64,000 nucleotides of DNA. It comes from Acidomonas methanolica (GTDB lineage: Bacteria; Pseudomonadota; Alphaproteobacteria; Acetobacterales; Acetobacteraceae). How positions within the stretch are numbered: position 1 is the first letter of the stretch; every line of letters begins with the position of its first letter. Below, piece by piece: positions 42,739 through 51,099 of the stretch. The notes below the pieces were generated by a model. The model did not search any database. It was not told where the DNA came from and worked only from the letters and a program-made list of their open reading frames with translations. The stretch spans positions 248,001-312,000 of the forward strand of contig NZ_SLZN01000002.1 of assembly GCF_004346035.1 (NCBI RefSeq). Direction: 5' to 3'. Made by a program: the position numbers and the translations under genes.

Positions 42739-43373
42739 GCCTTCGTCCTCCCATCGCAGGAGCCTCGCCCGTGATCCCTGAGAGTCCCTCCACCTTCCGC
42801 GCCCTGCTCGAGTCCGATCATGTCACGGCGCGCACACGCGCAGTGATGGCGGCGCGCGCTAAACCCGTCTCCGGCGCGCCCCGCGCGCTGTCGGCGGAGG
42901 GGCTGGAGCGCCTCCGCGCCCTGCTGGACGGCGTGCTCCCGCAAGGCGACCTCTTCGGCGACGCACGGATCGATCTGGCCGAACGGATCGACGCCCGGCT
43001 GGCCGGACCGGGAGACGGCTGGCGCTTCGCCATCCTGCCGCCCGACGCGATCGCCTATGAGCAGGCGCTCGCCACGCTGGACGCCGCCGGACGCGACTCG
43101 TTCGGCGCCGGTCTGCCGGCGCTCGACGCGGCGGCGCGCGACCGGCTGATCGCCCGTCTGGCGGAAGGGACCATTTCCGGCCTGCTCGACGGCGCGCAGA
43201 TGCAACGCTGGTTCAGCGATCTGCGCGCCGACGCGGTGCAGGAGTTCATGGCCCATCCGGCGGTGCAAGGCGCGTTCGGCATCAGCGCCGTGGCGACCGG
43301 GGGCGATCGGGAGATTCAGGGCTTCGAGGAGATCGGAGCGGATCGGCGCGAGCGGTGGGAGGCCGGGCTGTGA
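42735..43373 (+). CDS. Gluconate 2-dehydrogenase subunit 3-like protein
   Basis: A 212-residue protein of the gluconate 2-dehydrogenase subunit 3 family, recognised from the order LLDGVLPQGDLFGDARIDLAERIDARLAG, AYEQALATLDAAG and the late DAVQEFMAHPAVQGAFG. In classical membrane gluconate dehydrogenase the small subunit carries a Tat signal that brings the flavoprotein to the periplasm; no RR motif or hydrophobic stretch is seen at this N-terminus (GTG 42735). It overlaps the GMC gene by GTGA, so they are likely partners. Confidence 0.75.
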   Translation: MSLRPPIAGASPVIPESPSTFRALLESDHVTARTRAVMAARAKPVSGAPRALSAEGLERLRALLDGVLPQGDLFGDARIDLAERIDARLAGPGDGWRFAILPPDAIAYEQALATLDAAGRDSFGAGLPALDAAARDRLIARLAEGTISGLLDGAQMQRWFSDLRADAVQEFMAHPAVQGAFGISAVATGGDREIQGFEEIGADRRERWEAGL

Positions 43374-44902
43374 AGGGCGCGCGCCATGCGCTGACCGATC
43401 CGGTGGATGTGCTCGTCATCGGCACCGGCGCGGGCGGCGCGCCTGTTCTGGCGGAGCTGGCGCGCGCCGGCCTCAAGGTCGTGGCGCTCGAAGCCGGGCC
43501 GCGCTTCACGGCGCGGGACTACACGCCGGACGAGATCACCGCCGCCACATTCTACTGGCGCGAGGAGCGTCTTTCCGCAGGGGAGACGCCACAGGCCTTC
43601 GGCGGCAACAACAGCGGTTTCGGCGTCGGCGGGTCGATGCTGCATTACGGCGCGTTCATGCCGCGGATCGACGCGCGGGATTTCCACCTCTTCTCCGAAA
43701 CGGGACAGGGCGTGGACTGGCCGTTCGGGCGCGACACGCTGCTACCCTATATGGAGCGCGTCGAGGAGGAGATCGGCGTCTCCGGCCCCATGCCTTATCC
43801 GTGGGAGCCGACGCGCCGCTTCACCGATGCCCCGCCGCCGCGCAACGCCGCCGCCGAGGCCATGCTGCGCGGCTGCGCGGCGCTGGGCATCCGCGCGTCG
43901 GACGGCCCCGCCGCGCTGATCACCCGGGCGCGGAACGGGCGCGGCGCCTGCGTGAATTGCGGGGCCTGCCATCAGGGCTGCCGCAACGGCGCGAAATCGG
44001 GCGTGGACAACAGCTTTCTCCGTCGCGCGGAGCAGGATGGGGCGGAGATCCGGCCCGGCTGCTTCGCGCATGGCATCGAGACGAACGCGGCGGGCCGCGT
44101 GACCGGCGTGGTCTATCGGCATGAGGGGGTGGATTACCGGCAGGCCTGCGGGACGCTGATCCTCGCCGCCGGTGCGGTCGAAACGGCGCGGCTGCTCCTG
44201 CATACGGGGCTGGCCAACCGGAGCGGTCAGGTCGGGCGCAACTACATGGCGCATGTCTCCACGCAGGTCTGGGGGCGCCTGCCGGAGGAAACGCGGCCGA
44301 ACAAGGGCTACCCCTCGCTTGCCATCACGGAGGAGATGATGCGTCCCGCCGATGCGGATTTCGTCGGCGGGTATCTGATCCAGTCCCTCGGCATGATGCC
44401 GCTCACCTGGGCGACGAATGTCGCGCGCGGGCGCGGCCTCTGGGGGCCCGACCTCACACGCGCGCTCGCGGGATACAACCACGCCGTCGGGCTGGGGGCG
44501 CATGGCGACTGCCTGCCCCATGACGGCAACCGGGTCACGCTTTCCGACGAGCCGGGCATGGCGTCCGTGCCCAAGCCGCTGATCTCCTTCAGCTATGGCG
44601 CGAATGAGCGCGCCATGCACGCCCATGCGGAGCGCACGCTGCGCGCGATCCTCGCGGCGGCGGGAGCGGAGGATATCTGGGCCATGCCGCGCGATGCGCA
44701 TATGATCGGCACCTGCCGCATGGGGAACGATCCGGAGTCGAGCGTGGTCGATCCGTTCGGGCGCAGTCACGACATCGAAAATCTGTGGATTTGCGACCAC
44801 TCCGTCTTTCCCAGTGCGACGGCGGCCAATCCGGCGCTCGCCATCATGGCGCTCAGTCTCCGGATGGCGGAAAATCTGACGGCACGGCGCGGACGCCCAT
44901 GA
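43370..44902 (+). CDS. GMC family FAD-dependent oxidoreductase
   Basis: A 510-residue flavoprotein dehydrogenase. The FAD loop is DVLVIGTGAGGAPVLAEL (about 12-30); the GMC-specific GGNNSGFGVGGSMLHYGA follows; the C-terminal GMC domain ends HMIGTCRMGNDPESSVVDPFGRSH and SATAANPALAIMALSLRMAENL, with the catalytic His/Asn region at HSVFPSATAANP. A cysteine cluster CVNCGACHQGC (about residues 195-205) resembles the iron-sulfur-type segment of bacterial gluconate/glucose dehydrogenase flavoproteins. GTG start at 43370; no signal peptide. No cytochrome subunit is next to it. Confidence 0.88.
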   Translation: MKGARHALTDPVDVLVIGTGAGGAPVLAELARAGLKVVALEAGPRFTARDYTPDEITAATFYWREERLSAGETPQAFGGNNSGFGVGGSMLHYGAFMPRIDARDFHLFSETGQGVDWPFGRDTLLPYMERVEEEIGVSGPMPYPWEPTRRFTDAPPPRNAAAEAMLRGCAALGIRASDGPAALITRARNGRGACVNCGACHQGCRNGAKSGVDNSFLRRAEQDGAEIRPGCFAHGIETNAAGRVTGVVYRHEGVDYRQACGTLILAAGAVETARLLLHTGLANRSGQVGRNYMAHVSTQVWGRLPEETRPNKGYPSLAITEEMMRPADADFVGGYLIQSLGMMPLTWATNVARGRGLWGPDLTRALAGYNHAVGLGAHGDCLPHDGNRVTLSDEPGMASVPKPLISFSYGANERAMHAHAERTLRAILAAAGAEDIWAMPRDAHMIGTCRMGNDPESSVVDPFGRSHDIENLWICDHSVFPSATAANPALAIMALSLRMAENLTARRGRP

Positions 44903-45843
44903 CGAGCATCGTCATCAACGGGGCGAACGCCGCCGAACTGGCAGCCTGGCGCAAGGAATTCGCGGCCTGTGCCCCGGATTGGGACGTGCTGGACTGGAAC
45001 GATCCCGCGCTCGATCCGGCGAAACCGGACTTCGCCTTCGTTTACCGTCCGGAAGGGAAACGCCTCGCGGCGATGCCGAATCTGCGCGCGGTCATCAGCC
45101 AGGCGGCGGGCGTCGATCATATTCTCGACGACCCCGATTTTCCCCGCTCCCTGCCGGTCTATCGCATGGGCGGCGAGGAGGTGAGCGGGCAAATGGGCGA
45201 TTATGTCTGCTGGGCCGCCTTCACCCTGCTCCGCAAGACATGGCGCTGGGCGCGCCTCCAGCAGCGGCACGAATGGCACACGGACGCCCTCGACCGCCGC
45301 ATGGCCTCCGAGGTCACGGTCGGCGTCATGGGGCTCGGTCAACTGGGCCTCGCCACGCTGGAACGGCTGAAGGGCGCGGGATTCCGCGTGGCCGGCTGGG
45401 CGCGGAGCGCGCATGTGATCGACGGCGTCGCGACCTTCCACGGCGCGGACGGTCTGGCTCCGTTCCTGCGCGGGCTCGATTTCGTGGTGTCGCTGCTTCC
45501 CGCCACGCCCGAAACCGACGACCTGCTGAACGCACGGATGCTGGCGCTGTTGCGACCCGGCGGCGGCGTCATCAATGCTGGGCGCGGCAATCAGGTGAAC
45601 GAGGCCGATCTGATCGCCGCCCTGCGGTCCGGCGCGCTGAGCGGCGCGGTTCTGGACGTGTTCGCGGAGGAGCCGCTGCCGCCCGACTCGCCGCTCTGGG
45701 ACTGTCCCGGCATCATCATCTCGCCTCACTCAGCCTCCGACGCCTCCTACCGCGCGCGGGCGCAACGGGCGGTGGAGATCATCCGCGATCTTCTCGCGGG
45801 CCGGGAAGCGCCGCTAAAGGTCGATCCCGCCCAGGGATATTGA
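44899..45843 (+). CDS. ghrA: Glyoxylate/hydroxypyruvate reductase A-like 2-hydroxyacid dehydrogenase
   Basis: A 314-residue D-2-hydroxyacid dehydrogenase. NAD(P) binding motif GVMGLGQLGLATLERLKGAG, then LPATPETDDLLNARML, INAGRGNQVNEADLI (Arg) and DVFAEEPLPPDSPLWDCPGIIISPHSAS (Glu and catalytic His) give the GhrA pattern. It should reduce glyoxylate or hydroxypyruvate. ATG overlaps the GMC stop (ATGA), linking it to that dehydrogenase; perhaps it handles a keto-acid product. Confidence 0.9.
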   Translation: MTSIVINGANAAELAAWRKEFAACAPDWDVLDWNDPALDPAKPDFAFVYRPEGKRLAAMPNLRAVISQAAGVDHILDDPDFPRSLPVYRMGGEEVSGQMGDYVCWAAFTLLRKTWRWARLQQRHEWHTDALDRRMASEVTVGVMGLGQLGLATLERLKGAGFRVAGWARSAHVIDGVATFHGADGLAPFLRGLDFVVSLLPATPETDDLLNARMLALLRPGGGVINAGRGNQVNEADLIAALRSGALSGAVLDVFAEEPLPPDSPLWDCPGIIISPHSASDASYRARAQRAVEIIRDLLAGREAPLKVDPAQGY

Positions 45844-45967
45844 TGGCGGCCACGCGGCCGCTTGCATTTCGACGCAGCCGCGCAGGCTGAAACGCGACGG
45901 CCAGCGGGTAGTGTCTCAGGTTGAAATATCCGGTTTTTGGGGGGATGCGGAAGGTCGGCTATTTGTC

Positions 45968-45997
45968 AAAAATCATGATCAAGCTGCCATGATTTTT
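45968..45997. terminator. AT-rich hairpin downstream of the island antiporter
   Basis: AAAAATCATG and CATGATTTTT (45968-45977, 45988-45997) form a perfect 10-bp stem around a 10-nt loop, with T runs on both strands. It lies 38 bp after the antiporter stop on the minus strand. The stem is weak because it is AT-rich. Confidence 0.55.
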
Positions 45998-46035
45998 CTC
46001 TTTATGGAGCTGTCCTTCAAATAATCAGAGCCGTA

Positions 46036-47298
46036 TTATTGAGGTCCAGGCGTAGAGGACGGATAAAGTCTGCGGGCAACCCGCTCCATCGTTAGCCCCT
46101 GCACAATGATCGTAAACACCACGACGCCGTAACAGACAGGCAGCAGCAGGTCACGCAAGTTTCCGGGCGGCAACCCAAGCGCCAGCGAAACCGAAATGCC
46201 GCCACGCAGACCGCCCCAGGTCAGGATCCCAAGAACACGGCCCCGCTCCCATTGCCTGAAGTGAACCGGAAGCGTTGAAAACAATACGCTCAATACCCGC
46301 ACGGCAACGGACAGTGGGATCACGGCTAGGGTCGCCAGCACCGTAAACAGATGTGGCGTGACCTCAAGGATTTCAAAGCCGATCAGCATAAACAGCAGGA
46401 CGTTCAGCACCTCGTCAATGAGTGTCCATGCGATGTCGAGTTCCTTTCGGGATGCCTTATCGAAAACGGAATGGCTATAACTCGTTCCGAAGCACAGTCC
46501 CGCCGCCACGACGGCAATCGCACCCGACATGCCAAGCTGGTTGGCAATGCTGAAGGTTCCCGTCGCCAGAGCCAGCGACGTCAGCAGATCGATATGCGGA
46601 TCCCGCTGTCCCTTAAGCACACGGAGCGCGATCCATCCGGTCAGTGCGCCCAATAGGCCGCCACCGATCGCCTCGCGGCAAAAGCTCAGAGCAATCTCGG
46701 AGGCGGTCACTTCCTGACTGTCCCCGGTCGCCAGTCCGATCGTGACGCCGAAAATCACCACGCCCACGCCGTCATTGAACAGGCTCTCCCCTGCGAAAAC
46801 GGCCTGAAGGGGGGCGGGCAGTCCGAGACGTTTCAGCATGCCGACAACTGAAACTGGATCAGTTGGCGCGAGAATGGCCCCAAGGACGATGCACCACGTG
46901 AAAGGAATGGCATGACCCAACACAGGGAAGACGTACCATGCCGCGATCGCCAGAAAGGCAACAGCCAGAACGGTTCCCAGAACAGAGAGAGCGGCCACGG
47001 AGGCAAGCTTTGCGCGCAGATGTCCGACATCCACCTGCGTGGCCCCGGCAAACAGAAGCAGGGACAGCGCGCCACTCAGGAGGGCCGTGGGAAGATTGAT
47101 GGCTCCGAGCACAGATCGCGGGAGAGCCTGAAGGTCATAGGCCGGTATCAGCGGATTCAGGATCATGACCAGCAGGGAAGCCAGCAATGAGAAGACCAGC
47201 ACGCCGATCGTCACAGGAAGGCGAAACGTGTGGTGATTGACAATGCTGAATCCTGCCGAGAGGGTCAGAAGCAGAGCGAGGAGGCTGATGGTATCCAT
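46036..47298 (-). CDS. CPA1-type Na+/H+ antiporter (island copy)
   Basis: A 420-residue membrane antiporter with about 12 spans. Core motifs LGAILAPTDPVSVVGMLK and GESLFNDGVGVVIFGVTIGLA carry the paired acidic residues; WGGLRGGISVSLALGLP is the late conserved helix. It lacks the long cytosolic tail of the antiporter at 33377. ATG 47298 (MDTISLLALLLTLSAG) gives the normal start; 78 upstream codons are not membrane-like. Composition is visibly less GC-rich than its neighbours, and the gene is grouped with the GNAT and XRE genes, suggesting transfer. Confidence 0.9.
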   Translation of the reverse strand: MDTISLLALLLTLSAGFSIVNHHTFRLPVTIGVLVFSLLASLLVMILNPLIPAYDLQALPRSVLGAINLPTALLSGALSLLLFAGATQVDVGHLRAKLASVAALSVLGTVLAVAFLAIAAWYVFPVLGHAIPFTWCIVLGAILAPTDPVSVVGMLKRLGLPAPLQAVFAGESLFNDGVGVVIFGVTIGLATGDSQEVTASEIALSFCREAIGGGLLGALTGWIALRVLKGQRDPHIDLLTSLALATGTFSIANQLGMSGAIAVVAAGLCFGTSYSHSVFDKASRKELDIAWTLIDEVLNVLLFMLIGFEILEVTPHLFTVLATLAVIPLSVAVRVLSVLFSTLPVHFRQWERGRVLGILTWGGLRGGISVSLALGLPPGNLRDLLLPVCYGVVVFTIIVQGLTMERVARRLYPSSTPGPQ

Positions 47299-47443
47299 GC
47301 CTTCACCGCTGGCCGCTGCCGTCCCCCACGTCAAGAAAAACCGGCGATGGTCCGCTATCGGAGATAGCCTGACTGGTCTTCCCATGTCCGAGATGAGGCG
47401 TGAACAGTCGTTAGGCAAACGGGAATTGAGCTTCAATCGCACT

Positions 47444-47968
47444 CTATATCCGTCGGAACATGTAGATTGTTGAATGCCGCGTCCTTCCATCTGGGTCCCA
47501 AGCATAACCCGGAATGACGCCGGCGACCTCAAAACCTAGCGAGGCGTATAATGACTCCGCAATATCCCCGCTTCGAGTATCCAGCGTGACAAGGGTCTTG
47601 CCGAGTTCCCCGGCGCGCTTAATCGCGTGCTCCATGAGAAGGCGCCCCACCCCCAGCCGTCGGAACTTGGGATGAACCATCATCTTTGCAATCTCGCACC
47701 GATGCGGCTGGTTGGGCGGCATTGCGATGATGAGCTGTACCGTGCCGACGACCCTTCCGTCATGCACCCCGGCAAACAGCGTACGTCGTTTCGCCGTCAC
47801 CTCTGTTCGGATATCGTCGGACCAGTAGCGCGCTGCGTCGTTATGTTGCAGGGGAGCCATGAAGCCTATGGCGGCTCCCCCGCTGACGCTCGCCACAAGA
47901 ATAGCGGACAACGCACTCACGTGCTCGTCCACGGCGAGTGCGTCGACTTCAATGACATTGGTGTTCAT
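47444..47968 (-). CDS. GNAT family N-acetyltransferase (island)
   Basis: A 174-residue acetyltransferase. The acetyl-CoA loop is in MVHPKFRRLGVGRLLMEHAIKRAGELG, and LVTLDTRSGDIAESLYASLGFEVAGVIPGYA is the usual motif B. AAGGAG precedes ATG 47968. The pattern resembles small stress- or antibiotic-type GNAT proteins, but the substrate cannot be told. It starts 10 bases after the XRE-cupin gene, so the two form one transcript. Confidence 0.87.
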   Translation of the reverse strand: MNTNVIEVDALAVDEHVSALSAILVASVSGGAAIGFMAPLQHNDAARYWSDDIRTEVTAKRRTLFAGVHDGRVVGTVQLIIAMPPNQPHRCEIAKMMVHPKFRRLGVGRLLMEHAIKRAGELGKTLVTLDTRSGDIAESLYASLGFEVAGVIPGYAWDPDGRTRHSTIYMFRRI

Positions 47969-47978
47969 CAAGAACTCC

Positions 47979-48536
47979 TTAGGCCATGGCGATGACATAG
48001 CGGGCGGGCAGGTCTCTGGTCTCGAACGAGGAAGGGCCGTGCAGCTGATATCGCAGGCAATCACCTGGCCGCAGATCGCGCGCGACACCGGCCACCACGA
48101 TCGTCAGTAACCCGTCAAGCATGACGAGATGATGTTCGTGGCCCGGGAAGGCAGGCAGATCGTAAAAGATGCGTTGGTGAGGCTCGATCGAGCACTCGAT
48201 CATCTCAAGCTTCAGCTCCTGGTTGGGCGGGGAAACAGAGCGCCGCACAAAGCCCTTCTGCGGATCCGTCCAGACGTTTTGCTCTGCGCGCCGCACCAAC
48301 GGCGGAAAGTTGGGCTCAAGCGGAGCAAGGAGCCGGGACAGTGGTATGGCGAAGGCGGATGCCAAACGACCAAGTGTCTCTGCCGTAGGGCTGACATCTG
48401 CGTTCTCGATGCGTGAGAGAGTGGCACGGCTTATGCCACTCTTATCGGAAAGCGTCTGCAAGCTGAGACCGCTGTCGACCCGCAGCAGCTTCAGATGTTT
48501 CGCCAAGGCCAGATGGGATTTATCCATTTTGTCCAT
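47979..48536 (-). CDS. XRE-family regulator with C-terminal cupin domain
   Basis: A 185-residue regulator. The helix-turn-helix domain (about 12-66) reads LKLLRVDSGLSLQTLSDKSGISRATLSRIENADVSPTAETLGRLASAF; a cupin (about 105-180) follows with HQRIFYDLPAFPGHEHHLVMLDGLLTIVV, which may sense a small ligand. ATG 48536 is next to an operator-like palindrome; a second in-frame ATG at 48526 would leave more room for a ribosome site. It probably represses itself and the GNAT gene. Confidence 0.88.
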   Translation of the reverse strand: MDKMDKSHLALAKHLKLLRVDSGLSLQTLSDKSGISRATLSRIENADVSPTAETLGRLASAFAIPLSRLLAPLEPNFPPLVRRAEQNVWTDPQKGFVRRSVSPPNQELKLEMIECSIEPHQRIFYDLPAFPGHEHHLVMLDGLLTIVVAGVARDLRPGDCLRYQLHGPSSFETRDLPARYVIAMA

Positions 48537-48539
48537 ATA

Positions 48540-48571
48540 TGGGAAATATTCCCACTAACGAGACGATGCAA
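48540..48571 (-). promoter_or_regulatory. Promoter and operator of the XRE-cupin gene
   Basis: On the minus strand TTGCAT (48571-48566) and TATTTC (48548-48543) are 17 bases apart. The palindrome TGGGAAATATTCCCA (48540-48554; 6-base arms, 3-base centre) covers the -10, as expected for an autorepressor site. Confidence 0.65.
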
Positions 48572-48774
48572 GCAAAAGTGAGTTCCCTGGGGCGATATGT
48601 AGGGGTTGCCTTGAAATGTCCGCACTTGAGACGGATCAGCAAGCGTCAGAATGTCTGAGAAGAGGCGAAACCCAAATTTCAAACTGAGTCGCGGCCGGCC
48701 AGCGATAAGGATGGACAAGAGCGGAGCGAGCGACTAAGAGGCGTTCTTAACTGTTTTCGCGGGACGCCGGACAT
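48572..48774. other. Junction region between island and feoA, no gene
   Basis: About 200 bp with lower GC on the left. It carries GTCTCA-like motifs in inverted orientation relative to 45914-45919 at the other island edge, and no convincing gene. No clear Fur-type box was seen ahead of feoA. Confidence 0.4.
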
Positions 48775-49044
48775 ATGGATCTGAATGCTTTGCCGAAAGG
48801 TGGCCATGCCGTGATCGACCGTGTCGAGGCCCGCGGCGGTGTCGATCCGATCATGACGCGGTTGCTGGAACTCGGCTTCGTTCCCGGCGAAGCGGTGGAG
48901 ATGGTGGCGCGTGGTCCGCTGGGCGCTGATCCGGTGGCGGTGCGCGTCGGCACGGCGCGTTTCGCGCTCCGTCGGGAAGAGGCGGCCAGGGTGCATCTTC
49001 GCCCGCTGCATCTTTCCCCGGCGCATCTTCGCTCCGCCGCCTGA
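48775..49044 (+). CDS. feoA: Ferrous iron transport protein A
   Basis: An 89-residue SH3-like FeoA. The LLELGFVPGEAVEMVARGPLGADPVAVRVGTARFALRREEAARVHL stretch is the usual FeoA pattern (the chain is split here only to note that it spans residues about 30-75). It supports FeoB in ferrous iron uptake. feoB starts 21 bases after its stop. Confidence 0.92.
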   Translation: MDLNALPKGGHAVIDRVEARGGVDPIMTRLLELGFVPGEAVEMVARGPLGADPVAVRVGTARFALRREEAARVHLRPLHLSPAHLRSAA

Positions 49045-49065
49045 GCGACGACATCCGGCCTCCTG

Positions 49066-50922
49066 ATGAACGTCGTCGAGCCGCGCACCGCCACTCTTTA
49101 TGCTGCGCTGGTCGGCAATCCCAATTGCGGCAAGACCGCGCTGTTCAATCAGTTGACCGGCAGCCGCCAGAAAGTCGCGAATTACGCCGGCGTGACGGTG
49201 GAGCGGAAGGAAGGGCGCTTCGTCACGCCCCAAGGCCGTCCCGTCAGGCTGCTCGATCTGCCGGGCGCGTACAGCCTCACCGCCACGAGCCCGGACGAGA
49301 CCGTCACGCGGGCCATCTGTCTGGGCGAACACCCCCGGGAAGGCCGTCCTGAGCTTCTGATCTGTGTCGTGGATGCGACCAATCTGCGCCTGCATCTGCG
49401 GTTCGTGCTGGAGGTGCGGCAGCTCGGCCAGCCGATGATCCTCGTCATGAACATGATGGACGAGGCGGAACGGCGCGGCATCGTCATCGATGTGAAGGGA
49501 CTGTCCTACGAACTCGGCGTCACGGTGATCCCGGCGGTGAGCGTCCGCAAGGGCGGCGCTCACGGCGTGCTCGACGCGCTGGACGCCCCCCTGCCCTCCG
49601 CGCCGCCGCCGCTTCCCGAAGGCACGGATCTGCATGCCGAGGTGCGGCGGATTCTCGCCGTCTATGTCACGGACCGCTCGCGCGAGAGCGTGGTGCTGGC
49701 GGACCGGCTGGATCACTGGTTCCTGCATCCGGTCATCGGTCCGCTGATCCTGCTGACCGTGCTGTTCACAATGTTCCAGACGGTGTTTTCCTGGGCGCAG
49801 CCGCTGATGGATGCGTTGCAGGCGCTGGCTGACGGGCTGGGCGCCGCCGTGCGCGCGACCCTGCCGGACGGATTGCTGCGCAGCCTTCTGGTGGACGGAA
49901 TCATCGCGGGCGCGGGAACCGTGATCGTCTACCTGCCGCAGATTCTCATTCTCTTCCTCTGGATTCTGGCGCTGGAGGAATCGGGATACCTGCCCCGTGC
50001 GGCGTTTCTGCTGGATCGCATCATGGCGGCGGCGGGGCTGTCTGGCCGTTCCTTCATCCCGCTGCTTTCGAGTTTCGCCTGCGCCATTCCCGGCATCATG
50101 GCGACGCGGACGATCCAGCATCCGCGCGACCGTCTGGTGACGATCCTCGTCGCCCCGCTCATGACCTGTTCGGCGCGCCTGCCCGTCTACACCCTGCTGA
50201 TCAGCGCCTTCATTCCCAAGCGGCATGTGCTGGGCGTCTTCGGGTTGCAGGGCCTGGTCCTGTTCGGCCTCTATGCCTTCGCCATTGTCAGCGGCCTGAT
50301 CGTGGCGCGGCTGATGACGCGCGGCGTCGCGGCCGCGGAACATCCGCTGCTCCTGGAACTTCCGGCCTATCGCCTTCCTGTCCCGCGCAATCTTGCGCTG
50401 GGGTTATGGCAGCGCGCCACGATCTTCCTTTCCCGCGTCGGCACCATCATCGTGACGCTGAATGTCCTGCTCTGGGCACTGTCGAGCTTTCCGCCTCCGC
50501 CGGCGGGGGCGGCCGGCGCTGCGATCGACTGGAGTCTGGCCGGGCGGATCGGACACTGGATGCTGCCGGTCTTCGCGCCGATCGGCTTCAACTGGCAGAT
50601 CTGCGTGTCGCTCATCCCCGGCATGGCGGCACGCGAGGTCGCGGTGTCGGCGCTCGCGACGGTCTATGCGCTGGGGGAAACCGGGGATGCCGCGGTAGAC
50701 AAGCTCACGCCGCTGCTTTCCGCGCAATGGAGCCTCGGCACCGCCCTTTCGCTCCTGGTCTGGTATGTCTTCGCGCCGCAATGCCTCTCGACGCTCGCCG
50801 TGATCCGGCGCGAGACCGGAACGTGGAAATGGGTCGCGGTGACGGCGGGCTATCTCTTCGCCCTTGCTTATGGCGCGGCGCTCATTACGTATCAGGGAAC
50901 CCGGTTTTTGGGGGGAGGCTGA
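49066..50922 (+). CDS. feoB: Ferrous iron transporter FeoB
   Basis: A 618-residue inner-membrane Fe2+ transporter. The N-terminal G domain has G1 GNPNCGKT (17-24), G2-region YAGVTVERK, G3 DLPGAYSL and G4 NMMD; a helical GDI-like linker follows. The membrane part has two Gate regions (FIPLLSSFACAIPGIMATRTI, and SLIPGMAAREVAVSALATVYA). It is shorter than E. coli FeoB but within the range. Together with FeoA and the Cys-rich protein it forms a feo operon. Confidence 0.96.
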   Translation: MNVVEPRTATLYAALVGNPNCGKTALFNQLTGSRQKVANYAGVTVERKEGRFVTPQGRPVRLLDLPGAYSLTATSPDETVTRAICLGEHPREGRPELLICVVDATNLRLHLRFVLEVRQLGQPMILVMNMMDEAERRGIVIDVKGLSYELGVTVIPAVSVRKGGAHGVLDALDAPLPSAPPPLPEGTDLHAEVRRILAVYVTDRSRESVVLADRLDHWFLHPVIGPLILLTVLFTMFQTVFSWAQPLMDALQALADGLGAAVRATLPDGLLRSLLVDGIIAGAGTVIVYLPQILILFLWILALEESGYLPRAAFLLDRIMAAAGLSGRSFIPLLSSFACAIPGIMATRTIQHPRDRLVTILVAPLMTCSARLPVYTLLISAFIPKRHVLGVFGLQGLVLFGLYAFAIVSGLIVARLMTRGVAAAEHPLLLELPAYRLPVPRNLALGLWQRATIFLSRVGTIIVTLNVLLWALSSFPPPPAGAAGAAIDWSLAGRIGHWMLPVFAPIGFNWQICVSLIPGMAAREVAVSALATVYALGETGDAAVDKLTPLLSAQWSLGTALSLLVWYVFAPQCLSTLAVIRRETGTWKWVAVTAGYLFALAYGAALITYQGTRFLGGG

Positions 50923-50925
50923 GAC

Positions 50926-51078
50926 ATGGTGGAATTGCTGAGTGTCGGGCTGATCGTGGCGCTCTGCGCGGGGTACTGGGCGCGACGGCTCCTGCCCGCG
51001 CGAGGCCGCGCGGCGACCGCGCCGGTCTCGAAATGCGGCGGATGCAGCGCCTGCGACAGAAACGGCGGCTGCCACTGA
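50926..51078 (+). CDS. 50-residue Cys-rich FeoB-associated membrane protein
   Basis: ATG at 50926 with GGAGG 8 bases upstream, directly after feoB. One hydrophobic span (LLSVGLIVALCAGYW, residues 4-18), then a basic segment, then C38-x2-C41-x2-C44 and a last C49-H50. This is the layout of small FeoB-associated Cys-rich proteins known from several phyla; metal handling or electron transfer at the transporter is a family-based guess. Confidence 0.75.
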   Translation: MVELLSVGLIVALCAGYWARRLLPARGRAATAPVSKCGGCSACDRNGGCH

Positions 51079-51099
51079 ACGACGGACCGAACGGGCGCC

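Noticed and set aside
45845-45861. GCGGCC/GGCCGC hairpin just after ghrA as a terminator
   Set aside because: No T tract follows, and such GC palindromes are common in this background.
48491-48718. 75-codon frame on the minus strand upstream of the XRE-cupin gene
   Set aside because: It overlaps the XRE gene start and its operator, has no good ribosome site and no recognisable family.
48700-48774. Fur box upstream of feoA
   Set aside because: No GATAAT-type repeat with acceptable match was found; a GATAAGGATGG stretch is too weak.
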